In this document: positions 25,980 to 34,399 of the stretch, in pieces | How positions within the stretch are numbered: position 1 is the first letter of the stretch | Layout: every line of letters begins with the position of its first letter | Made by a program: the position numbers and the translations under genes | The notes under the pieces: model-generated | What the model was told of the DNA's origin: nothing | The model's input: the letters and a program-made list of their open reading frames with translations, nothing else | Databases searched by the model: none | NCBI RefSeq assembly: GCF_016863295.1 | Contig: NZ_BOOP01000045.1 | Coordinates: 1 to 64,000 of the forward strand | DNA: 64,000 nucleotides | Direction of reading: 5' to 3' | DNA from: Planotetraspora phitsanulokensis | GTDB lineage: Bacteria; Actinomycetota; Actinomycetes; Streptosporangiales; Streptosporangiaceae

Positions 25980-26891
25980 ATGAGGATGCGCCCCTACACG
26001 GACGCGGACATGCCGCGGCTTCAGGAGACCGTCGCGGCGTGGATCGCCGAGGCGGGCCGGTGCGGCTACGACCACATCGGCGAACTGCCGCATCGCGTCT
26101 ACGAGAACCTCCGCGGCCGGCGTCCCGTCGGAGACCTCGTGCACGTCTGGGAGGACGACTCCGAAATCGCCGGACTCGCCATCAACCTGCGCTTCGGCTG
26201 CGCCTTCGACGTGTTCGCCTCGCCCGCGCTCCGGGGCGCGGCCGCGGAGTCCGAGATGTTGCGTGTCGCCTACGAGACGACGGCCCGCCACATGGCCGAG
26301 GACGAGGCGTACGTGCTGACCGACCTCTTCGACTGCGACACGACGAGGATCGACCTGCTCGTACGGCTCGGCTTCGAGCATTTCCGGACGTGGGACGACG
26401 TCAACGAGCGCCGACTGGACGAGCCGATCGCGGATCCGGCCGTTCCCGACGGTTTCGTCCTGCGCCCTGCCCGGCCGGGCGACGCCGACGGCCTGGCGAC
26501 GGCCCGCAACCACTCGTTCCAGGAGGACTGGACCGGACAGCGGTATCGAACGGCGGTCATGGACAAGCCCGGCTACGACCCCGAGCGGGAGATCGTGGCC
26601 GAGTCTGCCGAGGGGACGATCGCGGCCTTCGCCCTGTACTGGACGGACGACCACAACAAGATCGGGCATTTCGAGCCGGTCGGGACGCATCGCGACTTCC
26701 GGCGCCTCGGCCTCGCCCGCGCGGTGATGTCGTACGCGATGGCGCGGATGCGTGACCGGGGGATGACGACGGTGACCGTGAACCACGACGCCGGGAACCT
26801 GGCCGCGCGCGCGTTGTACGGCTCCGTCGGCTTCGAGAGGAGGCACCAGACGTACGGCTTCCGCCGGGCCAGGCCCGCGCCGAACCCGTGA
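25980..26891 (+). CDS. tandem GNAT acetyltransferase
   Basis: The 303-residue product holds two GNAT domains, one over about 1-145 and one over about 155-300, as in mycothiol synthase-like proteins. Only the second keeps a clear acetyl-CoA loop (VGTHRDFRRLGLARAVMSYA) and the NHDAGNLAARALYGSVGFER motif. The first appears degenerate. The ATG at 25980 fits the domain boundary; the frame is open upstream into the methyltransferase. The substrate is unknown, and true mycothiol synthase seems unlikely without more evidence. Confidence 0.88.
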   Translation: MRMRPYTDADMPRLQETVAAWIAEAGRCGYDHIGELPHRVYENLRGRRPVGDLVHVWEDDSEIAGLAINLRFGCAFDVFASPALRGAAAESEMLRVAYETTARHMAEDEAYVLTDLFDCDTTRIDLLVRLGFEHFRTWDDVNERRLDEPIADPAVPDGFVLRPARPGDADGLATARNHSFQEDWTGQRYRTAVMDKPGYDPEREIVAESAEGTIAAFALYWTDDHNKIGHFEPVGTHRDFRRLGLARAVMSYAMARMRDRGMTTVTVNHDAGNLAARALYGSVGFERRHQTYGFRRARPAPNP

Positions 26892-26974
26892 ACACGGGTC
26901 ATAGCCGGTACCGGCGTGTGCAGAACACGTGCAGATGGCGTTCAAAAGCGGCAGAGACTGCTTAATGCGACATC

Positions 26975-27442
26975 GTGGCTCATAGTGTGACGGTCATCAT
27001 GTTCGAGTTCTTGTTGGTCCCCCTCCTGTTCCTCCCGCTCGCGGCGCCGGCGTTCCTCCTCGTCGCAGCCGGGGTGGTCGTGCACACCGTCGTCGTCACG
27101 GCACGGGGGCGGAGGCCGCGGCCGGCGGCGTTGTGGGCCAGGCTGGCGGTGGTCGTGCTGTGCGTCGGGCTTGCCGTGTACGGAATGGGGCTGCTGTTCG
27201 GCGGTGTCATGTGGATGTCCCAACCCGAGGACCTGTGCCTGGTCTCAGGACTGTCGTACTCCGGGTCGCCCGAGCCGGCGAGCATGTGGCCGCTGCACAA
27301 TCCTGCGTGCGAGGAAGGGGGTGTGCCGGTGGACCTGGTGCCCGGGTACGTCAACCCCGTCGTCTATGCCGCGATCGGCCTGTTCGTGGCGAGTGTGGCC
27401 GGGATGGTGGTCTCCCGGCGCCGGCAGCGCCGGAACGTCTGA
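26975..27442 (+). CDS. small membrane protein of unknown function
   Basis: The 155-residue product has about three hydrophobic segments (FEFLLVPLLFLPLAAPAFLL, LAVVVLCVGLAVYGMGLLFG and VVYAAIGLFVASVAGMVVS) with a Cys-containing extracytoplasmic loop (EDLCLVSGLS … NPACEEGG) and a basic C-terminus. The two cysteines could form a disulfide. Start may be GTG 26975 or ATG 26999. It is convergent with the SDR gene, 14 bases away. No family recognised. Confidence 0.7.
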   Translation: MAHSVTVIMFEFLLVPLLFLPLAAPAFLLVAAGVVVHTVVVTARGRRPRPAALWARLAVVVLCVGLAVYGMGLLFGGVMWMSQPEDLCLVSGLSYSGSPEPASMWPLHNPACEEGGVPVDLVPGYVNPVVYAAIGLFVASVAGMVVSRRRQRRNV

Positions 27443-27456
27443 TCGCGCCCGTCGTT

Positions 27457-28209
27457 TCAGGCGGCCGAACCTCCGTCGACGACCAGGTCGTGCCCGACGG
27501 CGAAGCCCGCGTCGTCCGACGCCAGCCACAGGACGGTGGCGGTGATCTCGTCGAGTGTGCCGACCCGTCCGATCGGCAGTTGCTCCTTCAGCCGGGCATC
27601 CCGGTCGGCCGCGCTCTCGCCGGGACGCAGGGACATCGGCGTGTCGTGCGGTCCGGGGCTGACCACGTTGATCCGGATGCCCTCGCGGATGTACTCCAGC
27701 GCCGCCGTACGGCTCAGGGCCGTGACCGCCGCTTTGGCCGCGCCGTACGCGCCGAGACCGGGCACCCTCTTGTGCGCGCCGATCTGGGACGCCACGTTGA
27801 CGATCACTCCCGTGCCCGTACGGCGCATGGCGGCGATCTCGTGCTTCATGGACAGGAAGACGCCGGTCACGTTGCCGTCGAGCGTGCGCGTCCAGTCGTC
27901 CTCGTCGATGTCGGCGACCTTGGCCGCGGTGAAGACCCCGGCGTTGTTGATCGCGATGTCGAGCCTGCCGTGCCGTCGCACGATCTCGTCGACGATCCGG
28001 GCCACGTCGCCTGACCGGGTCAGGTCGGCGGTGATCGCCCAGGCGTCGCCGCCTGCGGCCTCGACGAGCCTCACGGTGTCGTCCAGCGGCTCCGCGCGGC
28101 GCCCCGCGACGATGACCAGGGCGCCCTCCCGGGCGAAGCCGAGGGCGACGGCCCGGCCGATGCCCGAGCCTCCTCCGGTGACCAGGACCACCTTGCCGGC
28201 GAACTTCAT
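27457..28209 (-). CDS. SDR-family oxidoreductase
   Basis: The 250-residue product is a classical SDR: TGGGSGIGRAVALGFAREGA, INNAGVF, the serine-containing NVASQIGAHK, catalytic YGAAKAA and the C-terminal DLVVDGGSAA. The ATG at 28209 has an AAAAGGAG site 4 bases upstream, so the longer frame to 28254 is rejected. It lies downstream of a TetR gene, with a copy of the same operator-like sequence in front of each. Confidence 0.94.
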   Translation of the reverse strand: MKFAGKVVLVTGGGSGIGRAVALGFAREGALVIVAGRRAEPLDDTVRLVEAAGGDAWAITADLTRSGDVARIVDEIVRRHGRLDIAINNAGVFTAAKVADIDEDDWTRTLDGNVTGVFLSMKHEIAAMRRTGTGVIVNVASQIGAHKRVPGLGAYGAAKAAVTALSRTAALEYIREGIRINVVSPGPHDTPMSLRPGESAADRDARLKEQLPIGRVGTLDEITATVLWLASDDAGFAVGHDLVVDGGSAA

Positions 28210-28223
28210 GCGGCTCCTTTTGG

Positions 28224-28236
28224 GAACGATCGGTCT
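28224..28236. promoter_or_regulatory. operator-like site before the SDR gene
   Basis: GAACGATCGGTCT at 28224-28236 lies 15 bases upstream of the SDR start. It matches 12 of 13 bases with the site at 28849-28861 in front of the TetR gene. The pair suggests one repressor controls both genes. Confidence 0.6.
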
Positions 28237-28250
28237 TGATATGGGTGTCG

Positions 28251-28832
28251 TCACGCCAGGACGGTGAGCGCCTCGGTGGCCGCCTCGCGGAGTCGCCTCG
28301 CGTCCGAGGAGCCCTTGCTCACCAGCCGCAGCCCCTGGAGGAAGACGAGCAGGAACCGGGCGAGCGCGCGCGGATCACGGTCGGCGGGCAGGTCGCCCTC
28401 GCCGCGAGCCCTGATCAGCGCCGAGGTGAGCGCCGCTTCCAGCGCGCTCCAGTTGGTGTCGAGCAGGCGTGAGACCTCGGGATCGCCGGGGAGCATCTCC
28501 GCCGCCGCGTTCACGATCATGCAGCCGCGCCGCCGTGTGTCGGCGATGGAGTCGGTCACGTAGAACTCGACCAGCGCGCGTACGGCCGGCAGTGCGGGGC
28601 CCGGCTGCGAGAGGATCTCGATGGGCGACGGATTCCTGGTCTCCAGATAGCGCTCGAGCGCCTTGAGATAGAGGTCGCGCTTGTTGCCGAAGGTCGCGTA
28701 CAGGCTGGCGCGTGCTATCCCCAGGTGGTCCACCAGGTCGGCCATGGACGTCGCCTCGTAGCCGCGCTCCCAGAACAGGTCGAGCGCGGCCTGAAGCGCC
28801 ACATCGGGGTCGAACTCCTTCGTCCTCGCCAT
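28251..28832 (-). CDS. TetR-family transcriptional regulator
   Basis: The 193-residue product has MARTKEFDPDVALQAALDLF, the helix-turn-helix TSMADLVDHLGIARASLYAT then FGNKRDLYL, and a TetR_C_6-type ligand domain (GCMIVNAAAEMLPGDPEVS). It is closely similar in layout to the regulator at 16750-17331. It precedes the SDR gene in the same direction by 41 bases and probably represses itself and that gene. Confidence 0.94.
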   Translation of the reverse strand: MARTKEFDPDVALQAALDLFWERGYEATSMADLVDHLGIARASLYATFGNKRDLYLKALERYLETRNPSPIEILSQPGPALPAVRALVEFYVTDSIADTRRRGCMIVNAAAEMLPGDPEVSRLLDTNWSALEAALTSALIRARGEGDLPADRDPRALARFLLVFLQGLRLVSKGSSDARRLREAATEALTVLA

Positions 28833-28848
28833 GTCCGCACCGTATCAA

Positions 28849-28861
28849 GAACGAACGGTCT
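28849..28861. promoter_or_regulatory. operator-like site before the TetR gene
   Basis: GAACGAACGGTCT at 28849-28861 is 17 bases upstream of the TetR start and nearly identical to the site at 28224-28236. The adjacent bases (TAATAAAG) are AT-rich, consistent with a promoter. Autoregulation is the natural inference. Confidence 0.6.
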
Positions 28862-28875
28862 AATAAAGTGAGGGG

Positions 28876-29298
28876 TCAGTCGGGCGCGATGCGACCCGCC
28901 AGCCGGGCGTAACGCTGCCGGGCGGCCTGCGAGGTGCCGAGCCCGAGGCCGAACGCGATCTCCTGCCAGGTGAGGCCGCGTCCGCGGGCCATGAGCAGGA
29001 GGCCGGCCTCGAGTTGGTCCATCTCTCCGCGCGCCAGGGGGATGAGGGTCAGGGCCGCGGTGATGTCCGCGGTGTCCACCTCGGGTTCCGTCTCCTCGCG
29101 CTGGGCGACTCCGCCGGCGAGGAACGAGACGAGCCTGATGGCCTCGTGCGGCCCGAGCACATGGGGATGGACCTGCCGGGAGCGCTGGTCCTCGGTGGCC
29201 GCGTGCCGTTCGGCGATGCGGGCGAGGGCGGCGTGCACGCGGTGCGCGCGCACCTGGTCGGGATCCGGCGGGGTGAAGGGATCGCTTTCGGACGTCAT
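28876..29298 (-). CDS. putative small DNA-binding protein
   Basis: The 140-residue product has a C-terminal helix-turn-helix-like segment (GLTWQEIAFGLGLGTSQAAR then QRYARLAGR) preceded by a helical region. The motif is like that of small actinomycete DNA-binding proteins that recognise no known ligand. An AT-rich upstream region contains a TGTTTTAAACA dyad at about 29339-29350. It lies between the TetR gene and a nucleoside transferase-like gene, all leftward. Targets are unknown. Confidence 0.7.
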   Translation of the reverse strand: MTSESDPFTPPDPDQVRAHRVHAALARIAERHAATEDQRSRQVHPHVLGPHEAIRLVSFLAGGVAQREETEPEVDTADITAALTLIPLARGEMDQLEAGLLLMARGRGLTWQEIAFGLGLGTSQAARQRYARLAGRIAPD

Positions 29299-29367
29299 GC
29301 GTCAGAGCATGCCTGGCCAATCAAATGGTTGTCAACGATCTGTTTTAAACAAAATGTTCACACGACC

Positions 29368-29826
29368 TCAAAGGCCTGGTAGTCCCTGCAAGGCCGTGCG
29401 TGCGGCCGCGACGGTCTCGTCGAGCGAGTCGTGCACGACGAGGCCCGGCCGTACGTGTGAGAGCTGGATGGTCACGTCGAGACGGCGGGCGTAGGCGGGA
29501 TCGGCGCCCACCACGATCGGTTTCGTGCGGCCGGCCCACATGCCGAGCTCGTACAGCGCGATCGGCTGGACGGAGCGGCTGCCGGGAAACCAGAAGAGGA
29601 CCAGGTCGCAGGCCGCGAGGTGGCGGTACTCCCAGCCGATCTGCTCGGCCGCGGCCTCCGGGGAGTCCTCGAACGCGGCGCGGCGAGGGTTGAGGACGGC
29701 GACGGGGAGGTCCGCCAGCCCGGCCGCGACCTCCGCCTGCCAGTCCGGGCAGTCCGTGATGCCGCCCGCGAGGAAGATGCTGCGCGCCTGGCCGTCGAAT
29801 TCTTTGGGAGCCTCGACCTGGATCAC
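29368..29826 (-). CDS. nucleoside 2-deoxyribosyltransferase-like protein
   Basis: The 152-residue product matches the Nuc_deoxyri_tr2 family: SIFLAGGITDCPDWQAEVAA, VLNPRRAAFE, CDLVLFWFPGSRSVQPIALY and ELGMWAGRTKPIVVGADP. The family fold cleaves N-glycosidic bonds of nucleosides or NAD-like molecules, but its biological role is mostly unknown. The GTG at 29826 is preceded by a GAGGG site; the frame is open far upstream in the opposite-strand shadow of the next gene. Confidence 0.85.
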   Translation of the reverse strand: MIQVEAPKEFDGQARSIFLAGGITDCPDWQAEVAAGLADLPVAVLNPRRAAFEDSPEAAAEQIGWEYRHLAACDLVLFWFPGSRSVQPIALYELGMWAGRTKPIVVGADPAYARRLDVTIQLSHVRPGLVVHDSLDETVAAARTALQGLPGL

Positions 29827-29911
29827 GTGTTCACCCTCACCACGATGGACGACACCGGCGTGTGCGGCCGGCCGTGCGACCAGAGTCACGCGGCCGGCCG
29901 GACAGAACAGG

Positions 29912-31141
29912 TCAGAAGACGACTTCGTTGGGCTCGATGCCGTTGTTGACATGTCCCCAGGCGGAACTGAGCTTGAGGGTGCCCTTGGTGGTGCCCAGGT
30001 AGAGACGCAGGTCGTTGTTGCCGGACGCGTAGAGGTCGTTCCTGAGGTCGCCGTTGACGTCGCCGATGGCGAACAGTCTCCAGGTCTTGGAGAACCGGTG
30101 GCCGACGATGCGGCGGGCGGCGAACGTGCCCTTGCCGGCTCGCGGGTAGAGCCACAGGTCGCCCTTGGTGTCGCGGGCCACGAGGTCGTCCTTGTGGTCG
30201 CCGGTGAGGTCGCCGAGGCCGACGACCGCCGTCCGGTTGTTCCAGCCGCGCCCGATCCGCTGCCGCTTGCCGAAGCCGCTCTTGCCGTTGCCGGGGTAGA
30301 GCCAGAGGTCGCCCTTGGTGTCGCGGGCCACGAGGTCGTTCTTCTTATCGCCCGTGAGGTCACCGACGGCGGAGATGAGGCTCATCTTGTTCCAGCCGTA
30401 GGCGAGCAGCTTCCTGGCGCCCAGGGCCTTCTTGCCGTTGCCCGGGTAGAGCCAGAGCACGCCCTTGGCGTCGCGGGCGATGATGTCCTCACGGCCGTCG
30501 CCGGTGTAGTCACCATGCCTGACCAGCGTGGTCATGCCCTTCAGCCTCGTGCCGAGGTCGATCGGCGTGTTGCCGTCGCCGGGAAGCACCCAGAGACGGC
30601 CCTGAGCCGAACGCATCAACATCTGGCTGTGTCCGTCGCCGAGGAAGGAGCCGAACGGCTTCGGCGTGCCGTCAGGTTCGTTGGCCGGCCGGATCCAGTC
30701 CACGTACTGCAAACGTGATGTGCACTCGTGCCAGGTGGGTGCGAGGTTGAGCGAACCCGCGTGGTTGCGCCACTCGGAGATGCTCGTCGTGAAGCTGATA
30801 CCCCCGGAGTCCCAGGAGTCCATCCCGAAGGTGGTGCGGCTGCCCTCCGTCGTGTAGTCCTTGCCGCCGAACAGGCAGGCATAGCCCGCGGTCCGGTTGG
30901 TCAAGGAGGCCGCATGTCTGCCGGCGACGCCCAGATCGCGCTGGTCCGTCCGGAACTTCCAGATAGTGCCCTTGCCGTCCAAGCCGCTGAAAAGGCAGAA
31001 GTAGCCCTTCGGGCAGCGGTCGTAGCTGGACGGCGAGGCGTTGGCGGAGCCGGTCATGGTCACGCCGGCAGCGACGACCAGTGCCGTGATGGTGGAGGCT
31101 GCACGCACGATACGTGCACGCGTGGAGCGGAGAGTCGACAT
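29912..31141 (-). CDS. secreted protein with I36-like and FG-GAP/VCBS repeats
   Basis: The 409-residue product has a signal peptide (ARIVRAASTITALVVAAGVT … NASPS). A Cys-rich domain like peptidase-inhibitor family I36 follows (DRCPKGYFCLFSGLDGKGTI, AGYACLFGG). The rest is a beta-propeller of FG-GAP/VCBS repeats: five or six copies of GDLTGDKKNDLVARDTKGDL-like units. The Asp-rich loops probably bind calcium. It is exported and may be adhesive or inhibitory. The ATG at 31141 precedes the signal peptide. Confidence 0.92.
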   Translation of the reverse strand: MSTLRSTRARIVRAASTITALVVAAGVTMTGSANASPSSYDRCPKGYFCLFSGLDGKGTIWKFRTDQRDLGVAGRHAASLTNRTAGYACLFGGKDYTTEGSRTTFGMDSWDSGGISFTTSISEWRNHAGSLNLAPTWHECTSRLQYVDWIRPANEPDGTPKPFGSFLGDGHSQMLMRSAQGRLWVLPGDGNTPIDLGTRLKGMTTLVRHGDYTGDGREDIIARDAKGVLWLYPGNGKKALGARKLLAYGWNKMSLISAVGDLTGDKKNDLVARDTKGDLWLYPGNGKSGFGKRQRIGRGWNNRTAVVGLGDLTGDHKDDLVARDTKGDLWLYPRAGKGTFAARRIVGHRFSKTWRLFAIGDVNGDLRNDLYASGNNDLRLYLGTTKGTLKLSSAWGHVNNGIEPNEVVF

Positions 31142-31291
31142 CTTCCCAATCCCCGTTGATCCCGAATGCCCGGCGACCCAGGCGCCGAGGAGGATCAATT
31201 TATGCGCACATATGGGGCGGAAGATATCTATTTATATGTCCGGCCACGATTGTTCACGAAACGGTGATCTCGCGAAGTCGGGAACGGCCGT

Positions 31292-31864
31292 TCAGGTGAG
31301 CAGCGTGCCGAACGTGACGGCGAAGAAGGAGTCGAAGGCGCCGGCCGAGCGATCGGTCCTGGCCAGGAGGAGCGCGCCCTCCCACGCGCTGAGGATGAAC
31401 CGGGCCGTTGCCTCGGGGTCGAGTTCGGCGCGTACGGCTCCCGCCTGCTGAGCCTCCCGGATCGTCGAGGCGAGCGCGGTGCCCCAGGCCTCGAAACCCT
31501 CGCGGACGGCCGCTCTGATGGCCTCGTTGTGATCGGCGATCTCGGCGCCGAAATTGCCGAGAAGGCAGCCGCGCGTGATCCCGTAACCCAGGACCTCGTC
31601 CCGGAAGAACTCGAAATGTTTCCGTATGCGGGTCAGCGGCTCCGTGTCGGGATCGGCGAGGTCCTGGAGCCGGCGGGTCAGGCCGTATTCCTCGAGGGCG
31701 ACGATCGCCAGGGCTTCCTTGCTCTCGAAGTGGTTGTAGAACGACCCCTTCGGCACGCCGGCGCGGTCGGTGATGTCCTTCACCCCGGCCGCGTTGAATC
31801 CTCGCGAGTGAAACTGCTCCAGGGCAGCCTCGACGATCTCCTTGCGCATGCTGGGTCTGGCCAC
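31292..31864 (-). CDS. TetR-family transcriptional regulator
   Basis: The 190-residue product has the helix-turn-helix AAGVKDITDRAGVPKGSFYN then HFESKEALA, and a TetR_C-type ligand domain (RGCLLGNFGAEIADHNEAIR). It resembles AcrR/NemR-like repressors sensing electrophiles. The GTG at 31864 is supported by GAGGGAG at 5 bases. It is divergent from the alcohol dehydrogenase gene with matched operator sites between. Confidence 0.94.
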   Translation of the reverse strand: MARPSMRKEIVEAALEQFHSRGFNAAGVKDITDRAGVPKGSFYNHFESKEALAIVALEEYGLTRRLQDLADPDTEPLTRIRKHFEFFRDEVLGYGITRGCLLGNFGAEIADHNEAIRAAVREGFEAWGTALASTIREAQQAGAVRAELDPEATARFILSAWEGALLLARTDRSAGAFDSFFAVTFGTLLT

Positions 31865-31886
31865 GGTCGCTCCCTCGTTCCCGACT

Positions 31887-31904
31887 CAATATGGTCGGTC
31901 GTCT
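31887..31904. promoter_or_regulatory. left operator of the TetR/ADH region
   Basis: An 18-base site, CAATATGGTCGGTCGTCT, lies 22 bases upstream of the TetR start. Read in reverse complement it matches the site at 31969-31986 at 16 of 18 positions. It holds a GGTCGGTC core similar to classical TetR operators. Confidence 0.65.
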
Positions 31905-31955
31905 CGCTCATCGTCAAGTCGCGATCGGGGTGATCCCGCCGACATCGGAGCACGC

Positions 31956-31986
31956 TTGACACGTTCTAAGACGACCGGTCATATTG
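31956..31986 (+). promoter_or_regulatory. promoter and right operator of the ADH gene
   Basis: A perfect -35 TTGACA at 31956-31961 is followed at 18 bases by CATATT (31980-31985) as -10. The operator AGACGACCGGTCATATTG (31969-31986) covers the -10 element, so repressor binding would block transcription of the dehydrogenase gene. Confidence 0.65.
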
Positions 31987-32053
31987 AAGGCGCCGGGTGC
32001 CGCCGACCATCGGGACGGCGAGCGGCCCCGGATCGATCCCATCGAGGAGAACC

Positions 32054-33070
32054 ATGTCCACCTACCGTGCCGTCGAAGTGACCGGATCGCGCAAGTTCGA
32101 GCTCGTCGAGCGTGAACTCACGCCGCCCGCCGCGGGACACGTGCGGATCCGGGTCGAGAGCTGCGGCGTCTGCCACTCCGACGTCCTCGCCGTGGAGGGG
32201 CTTCGCGCCGAACCGGACCGGCCGATCGTTCCCGGTCATGAGCTCGTCGGAGTGATCGACGCCGTCGGCGACGGTGTGCGCAACTGGCGCGTCGGCGAGC
32301 GGGTCGGCGTCGGCTTCCTCGCCGGGCACTGCGGGGAATGCGACCCGTGCCGGCGGGGGGACTTCGTCAACTGCACCGACCAGCAGCGGGTGGGCACCGA
32401 TGTCGACGGCGGCTACGCCGAGGTGGCGTACGCCAAGACCAGCGGCCTCGTCCGCGTTCCCGCGGGGATGGACTCCGCCGAGGTGGGCCCGCTGCTGTGC
32501 GCGGGTCTCACGACGTTCAAGGCGTTGCGGCAGGTGAGCAGCCACCCGGGAGACCTCGTCGCCATCCAGGGGATCGGGGGCCTCGGTCACCTCGGCGTGC
32601 AGTACGCCGCGAAGCTCGGTTACCGCGTCGCCGCGATCGCCCGAGGGTCGGGCAAGGCCGAGCTGGCACACCGGCTGGGCGCCGACCACTACATCGACAG
32701 CACCCAGGACGACCCGGGCGAGGCTCTGATCGAGCTCGGCGGCGCGGGCGCGATCATCGCGACGGCCGCCAGCGGGGCGTCGATGAGCGCGCTGGTTCCC
32801 GGGCTCGCGCCGCGCGGCCGGATGGTGGTCGTCGGAGTCGCGACGGATCCCATCTCCGTCAGCACGGTCGACCTCACCTTCGGGACGCGCACGATCACCG
32901 GCAGCCTCACCGGCAGCTCGATCGACAACGAGGACAACCTCGCCTTCAGCCGGCGGCACGGCATCCGGCCGATGATCGAGACCCTCCCGCTGTCGGCCGC
33001 GCCCGAGGCGTACGAGCGCATGATCTCCGGCGAGGCCCGGTTCCGCGTCGTCCTGGACACCACGGTCTGA
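32054..33070 (+). CDS. zinc-dependent alcohol dehydrogenase
   Basis: The 338-residue product is a zinc MDR enzyme. The catalytic zinc site is in ESCGVCHSD with GHELVGVI, the structural zinc cysteines are in CGECDPCRRGDFVNC, and the cofactor loop is AIQGIGGLGHLGVQ. It resembles AdhA/YqhD-independent aldehyde-alcohol dehydrogenases of the CAD group. The ATG at 32054 follows GAGGAG. It is under the divergent TetR repressor, suggesting a role in aldehyde detoxification. Confidence 0.95.
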   Translation: MSTYRAVEVTGSRKFELVERELTPPAAGHVRIRVESCGVCHSDVLAVEGLRAEPDRPIVPGHELVGVIDAVGDGVRNWRVGERVGVGFLAGHCGECDPCRRGDFVNCTDQQRVGTDVDGGYAEVAYAKTSGLVRVPAGMDSAEVGPLLCAGLTTFKALRQVSSHPGDLVAIQGIGGLGHLGVQYAAKLGYRVAAIARGSGKAELAHRLGADHYIDSTQDDPGEALIELGGAGAIIATAASGASMSALVPGLAPRGRMVVVGVATDPISVSTVDLTFGTRTITGSLTGSSIDNEDNLAFSRRHGIRPMIETLPLSAAPEAYERMISGEARFRVVLDTTV

Positions 33071-33168
33071 GCGGAACCCCGCATCTCCTCTTAATCCGCC
33101 TCAGGCCGTGTGAGCGCGGCCAGGCGATCCCCCTGTGAACCGCTCGACTCCATGAGGAGCAACCCACA

Positions 33169-34188
33169 ATGAGCAGGATCCTTCTCACCAAGCTCGGCGG
33201 CGACGCCGAATCGTTCCGCCTCGACGACGCGCCCGTTCCGGCTCCCGGCCCCGGCGACCTGCTCGTCGCCCTCGAGGCCGCTCCCGTCAATCCCGCCGAC
33301 TTCCTGCTGTCGAACGGCTGGTACGCCGTGCTGCCCGAGTTGCCCTTCGCGATGGGGGCCGAGGGCGTCGGCCGGGTGATCGCGGCCGGATCGGCCGCCG
33401 ACCAGGCGCTGGTCGGGCGTCGCGTGCTGGTCCTCCCCACCTACGAGCAGGGCACGTGGGCGGACAGGATCGTCGTCCCCGCCCGCAACGTGATCACCGT
33501 CGGGGAGGCCGCCGACGCCCTTCAGCTCGCCATGCTCGGGGTCAACCCGGTGACCGCCCATCACCTGCTCAACCGGTACGTGTCGCTGAAGCCCGACGAC
33601 TGGATCGGCCTCACGCTGGCCAACTCCACCGTCGGCCAGAACGTGATCGCCCTGGCCAAGAGGGCGGGCGTCAGAACGCTCGCCGTCGTCCGCCGAGAGG
33701 AGGCGGCCGAGCACGTGAGGAAACTCGGCGCCGACGCCGTCATCGTCGACGACGGGGAGAACCTCGGCGACAAGGTCTCCCAGGCCCTCGACGGCGCGAA
33801 GCTGCGGCTGTTCCTTGACGGGATCGGCGGCGCCGACGTCGCCGCCCAGGTGGCGCCTTCGATCGAGACCGGTGGGGCCTTCGTCACCTTTTCGTCCGTG
33901 ACCGGTCAGCCGCCGGTCATGCCCCTCGGCGAGCTCGTCTACCGCGAGATCTCCGTCCACGGGATCTTCGTGATCAACTGGGTCTGGAACGCGCCGCGTG
34001 AGGAGATCGAGCAGGTCTACGCGGGGCTCGCCGAGCTCGTCGAGAAGGGCGTGCTCAGCGCCTCGGTCGAGGCCACCTACTCGCTCGACCAGTACCGCGA
34101 GGCCATCGCGCACGCCCAGCGGCCCGAGCGCTCGGGCAAGGTGCTGTTCACCTTCGACCAGGCGGGCCGGGCGGACACGCCCCGCTGA
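33169..34188 (+). CDS. zinc-free MDR reductase (MECR/quinone reductase type)
   Basis: The 339-residue product resembles trans-2-enoyl thioester reductase-like MDR proteins: AAPVNPADFLLSNGWYAVLP, AMGAEGVGRVIAAG, LANSTVGQNVIALAK as the cofactor region and FFxNW-like IFVINWVWN. No zinc cysteines are present. It follows the alcohol dehydrogenase by 98 bases in the same direction and is preceded by GAGGAG. It may share the TetR-controlled transcript. Confidence 0.9.
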   Translation: MSRILLTKLGGDAESFRLDDAPVPAPGPGDLLVALEAAPVNPADFLLSNGWYAVLPELPFAMGAEGVGRVIAAGSAADQALVGRRVLVLPTYEQGTWADRIVVPARNVITVGEAADALQLAMLGVNPVTAHHLLNRYVSLKPDDWIGLTLANSTVGQNVIALAKRAGVRTLAVVRREEAAEHVRKLGADAVIVDDGENLGDKVSQALDGAKLRLFLDGIGGADVAAQVAPSIETGGAFVTFSSVTGQPPVMPLGELVYREISVHGIFVINWVWNAPREEIEQVYAGLAELVEKGVLSASVEATYSLDQYREAIAHAQRPERSGKVLFTFDQAGRADTPR

Positions 34189-34264
34189 CCGGCGCCGCGG
34201 CTCGTCCGTGCCCCGGCCCCCGTACGGCCCGGGGCGCGACGAGCGGGCGACAGGCCCCGGTGGA

Positions 34265-34281
34265 GCACCGGCGGCCGGTGC
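34265..34281 (+). terminator. short hairpin after the MDR gene
   Basis: GCACCGG and CCGGTGC form a 7-bp stem with a 3-base loop at 34265-34281, in the 211-base gap after the MDR gene. It is a possible factor-independent stop without a U-run. Confidence 0.35.
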
Positions 34282-34399
34282 GCCCGAACCCGGGCTGGGG
34301 ACAGTGCCGCACCGCGTCGTCCCCCACAGGCCCGGGGGTGGCGATGCCCCGTCCGATTGCCGCCAGCGTCGATCGGACGGCGGCAAGACACTGATCCGC

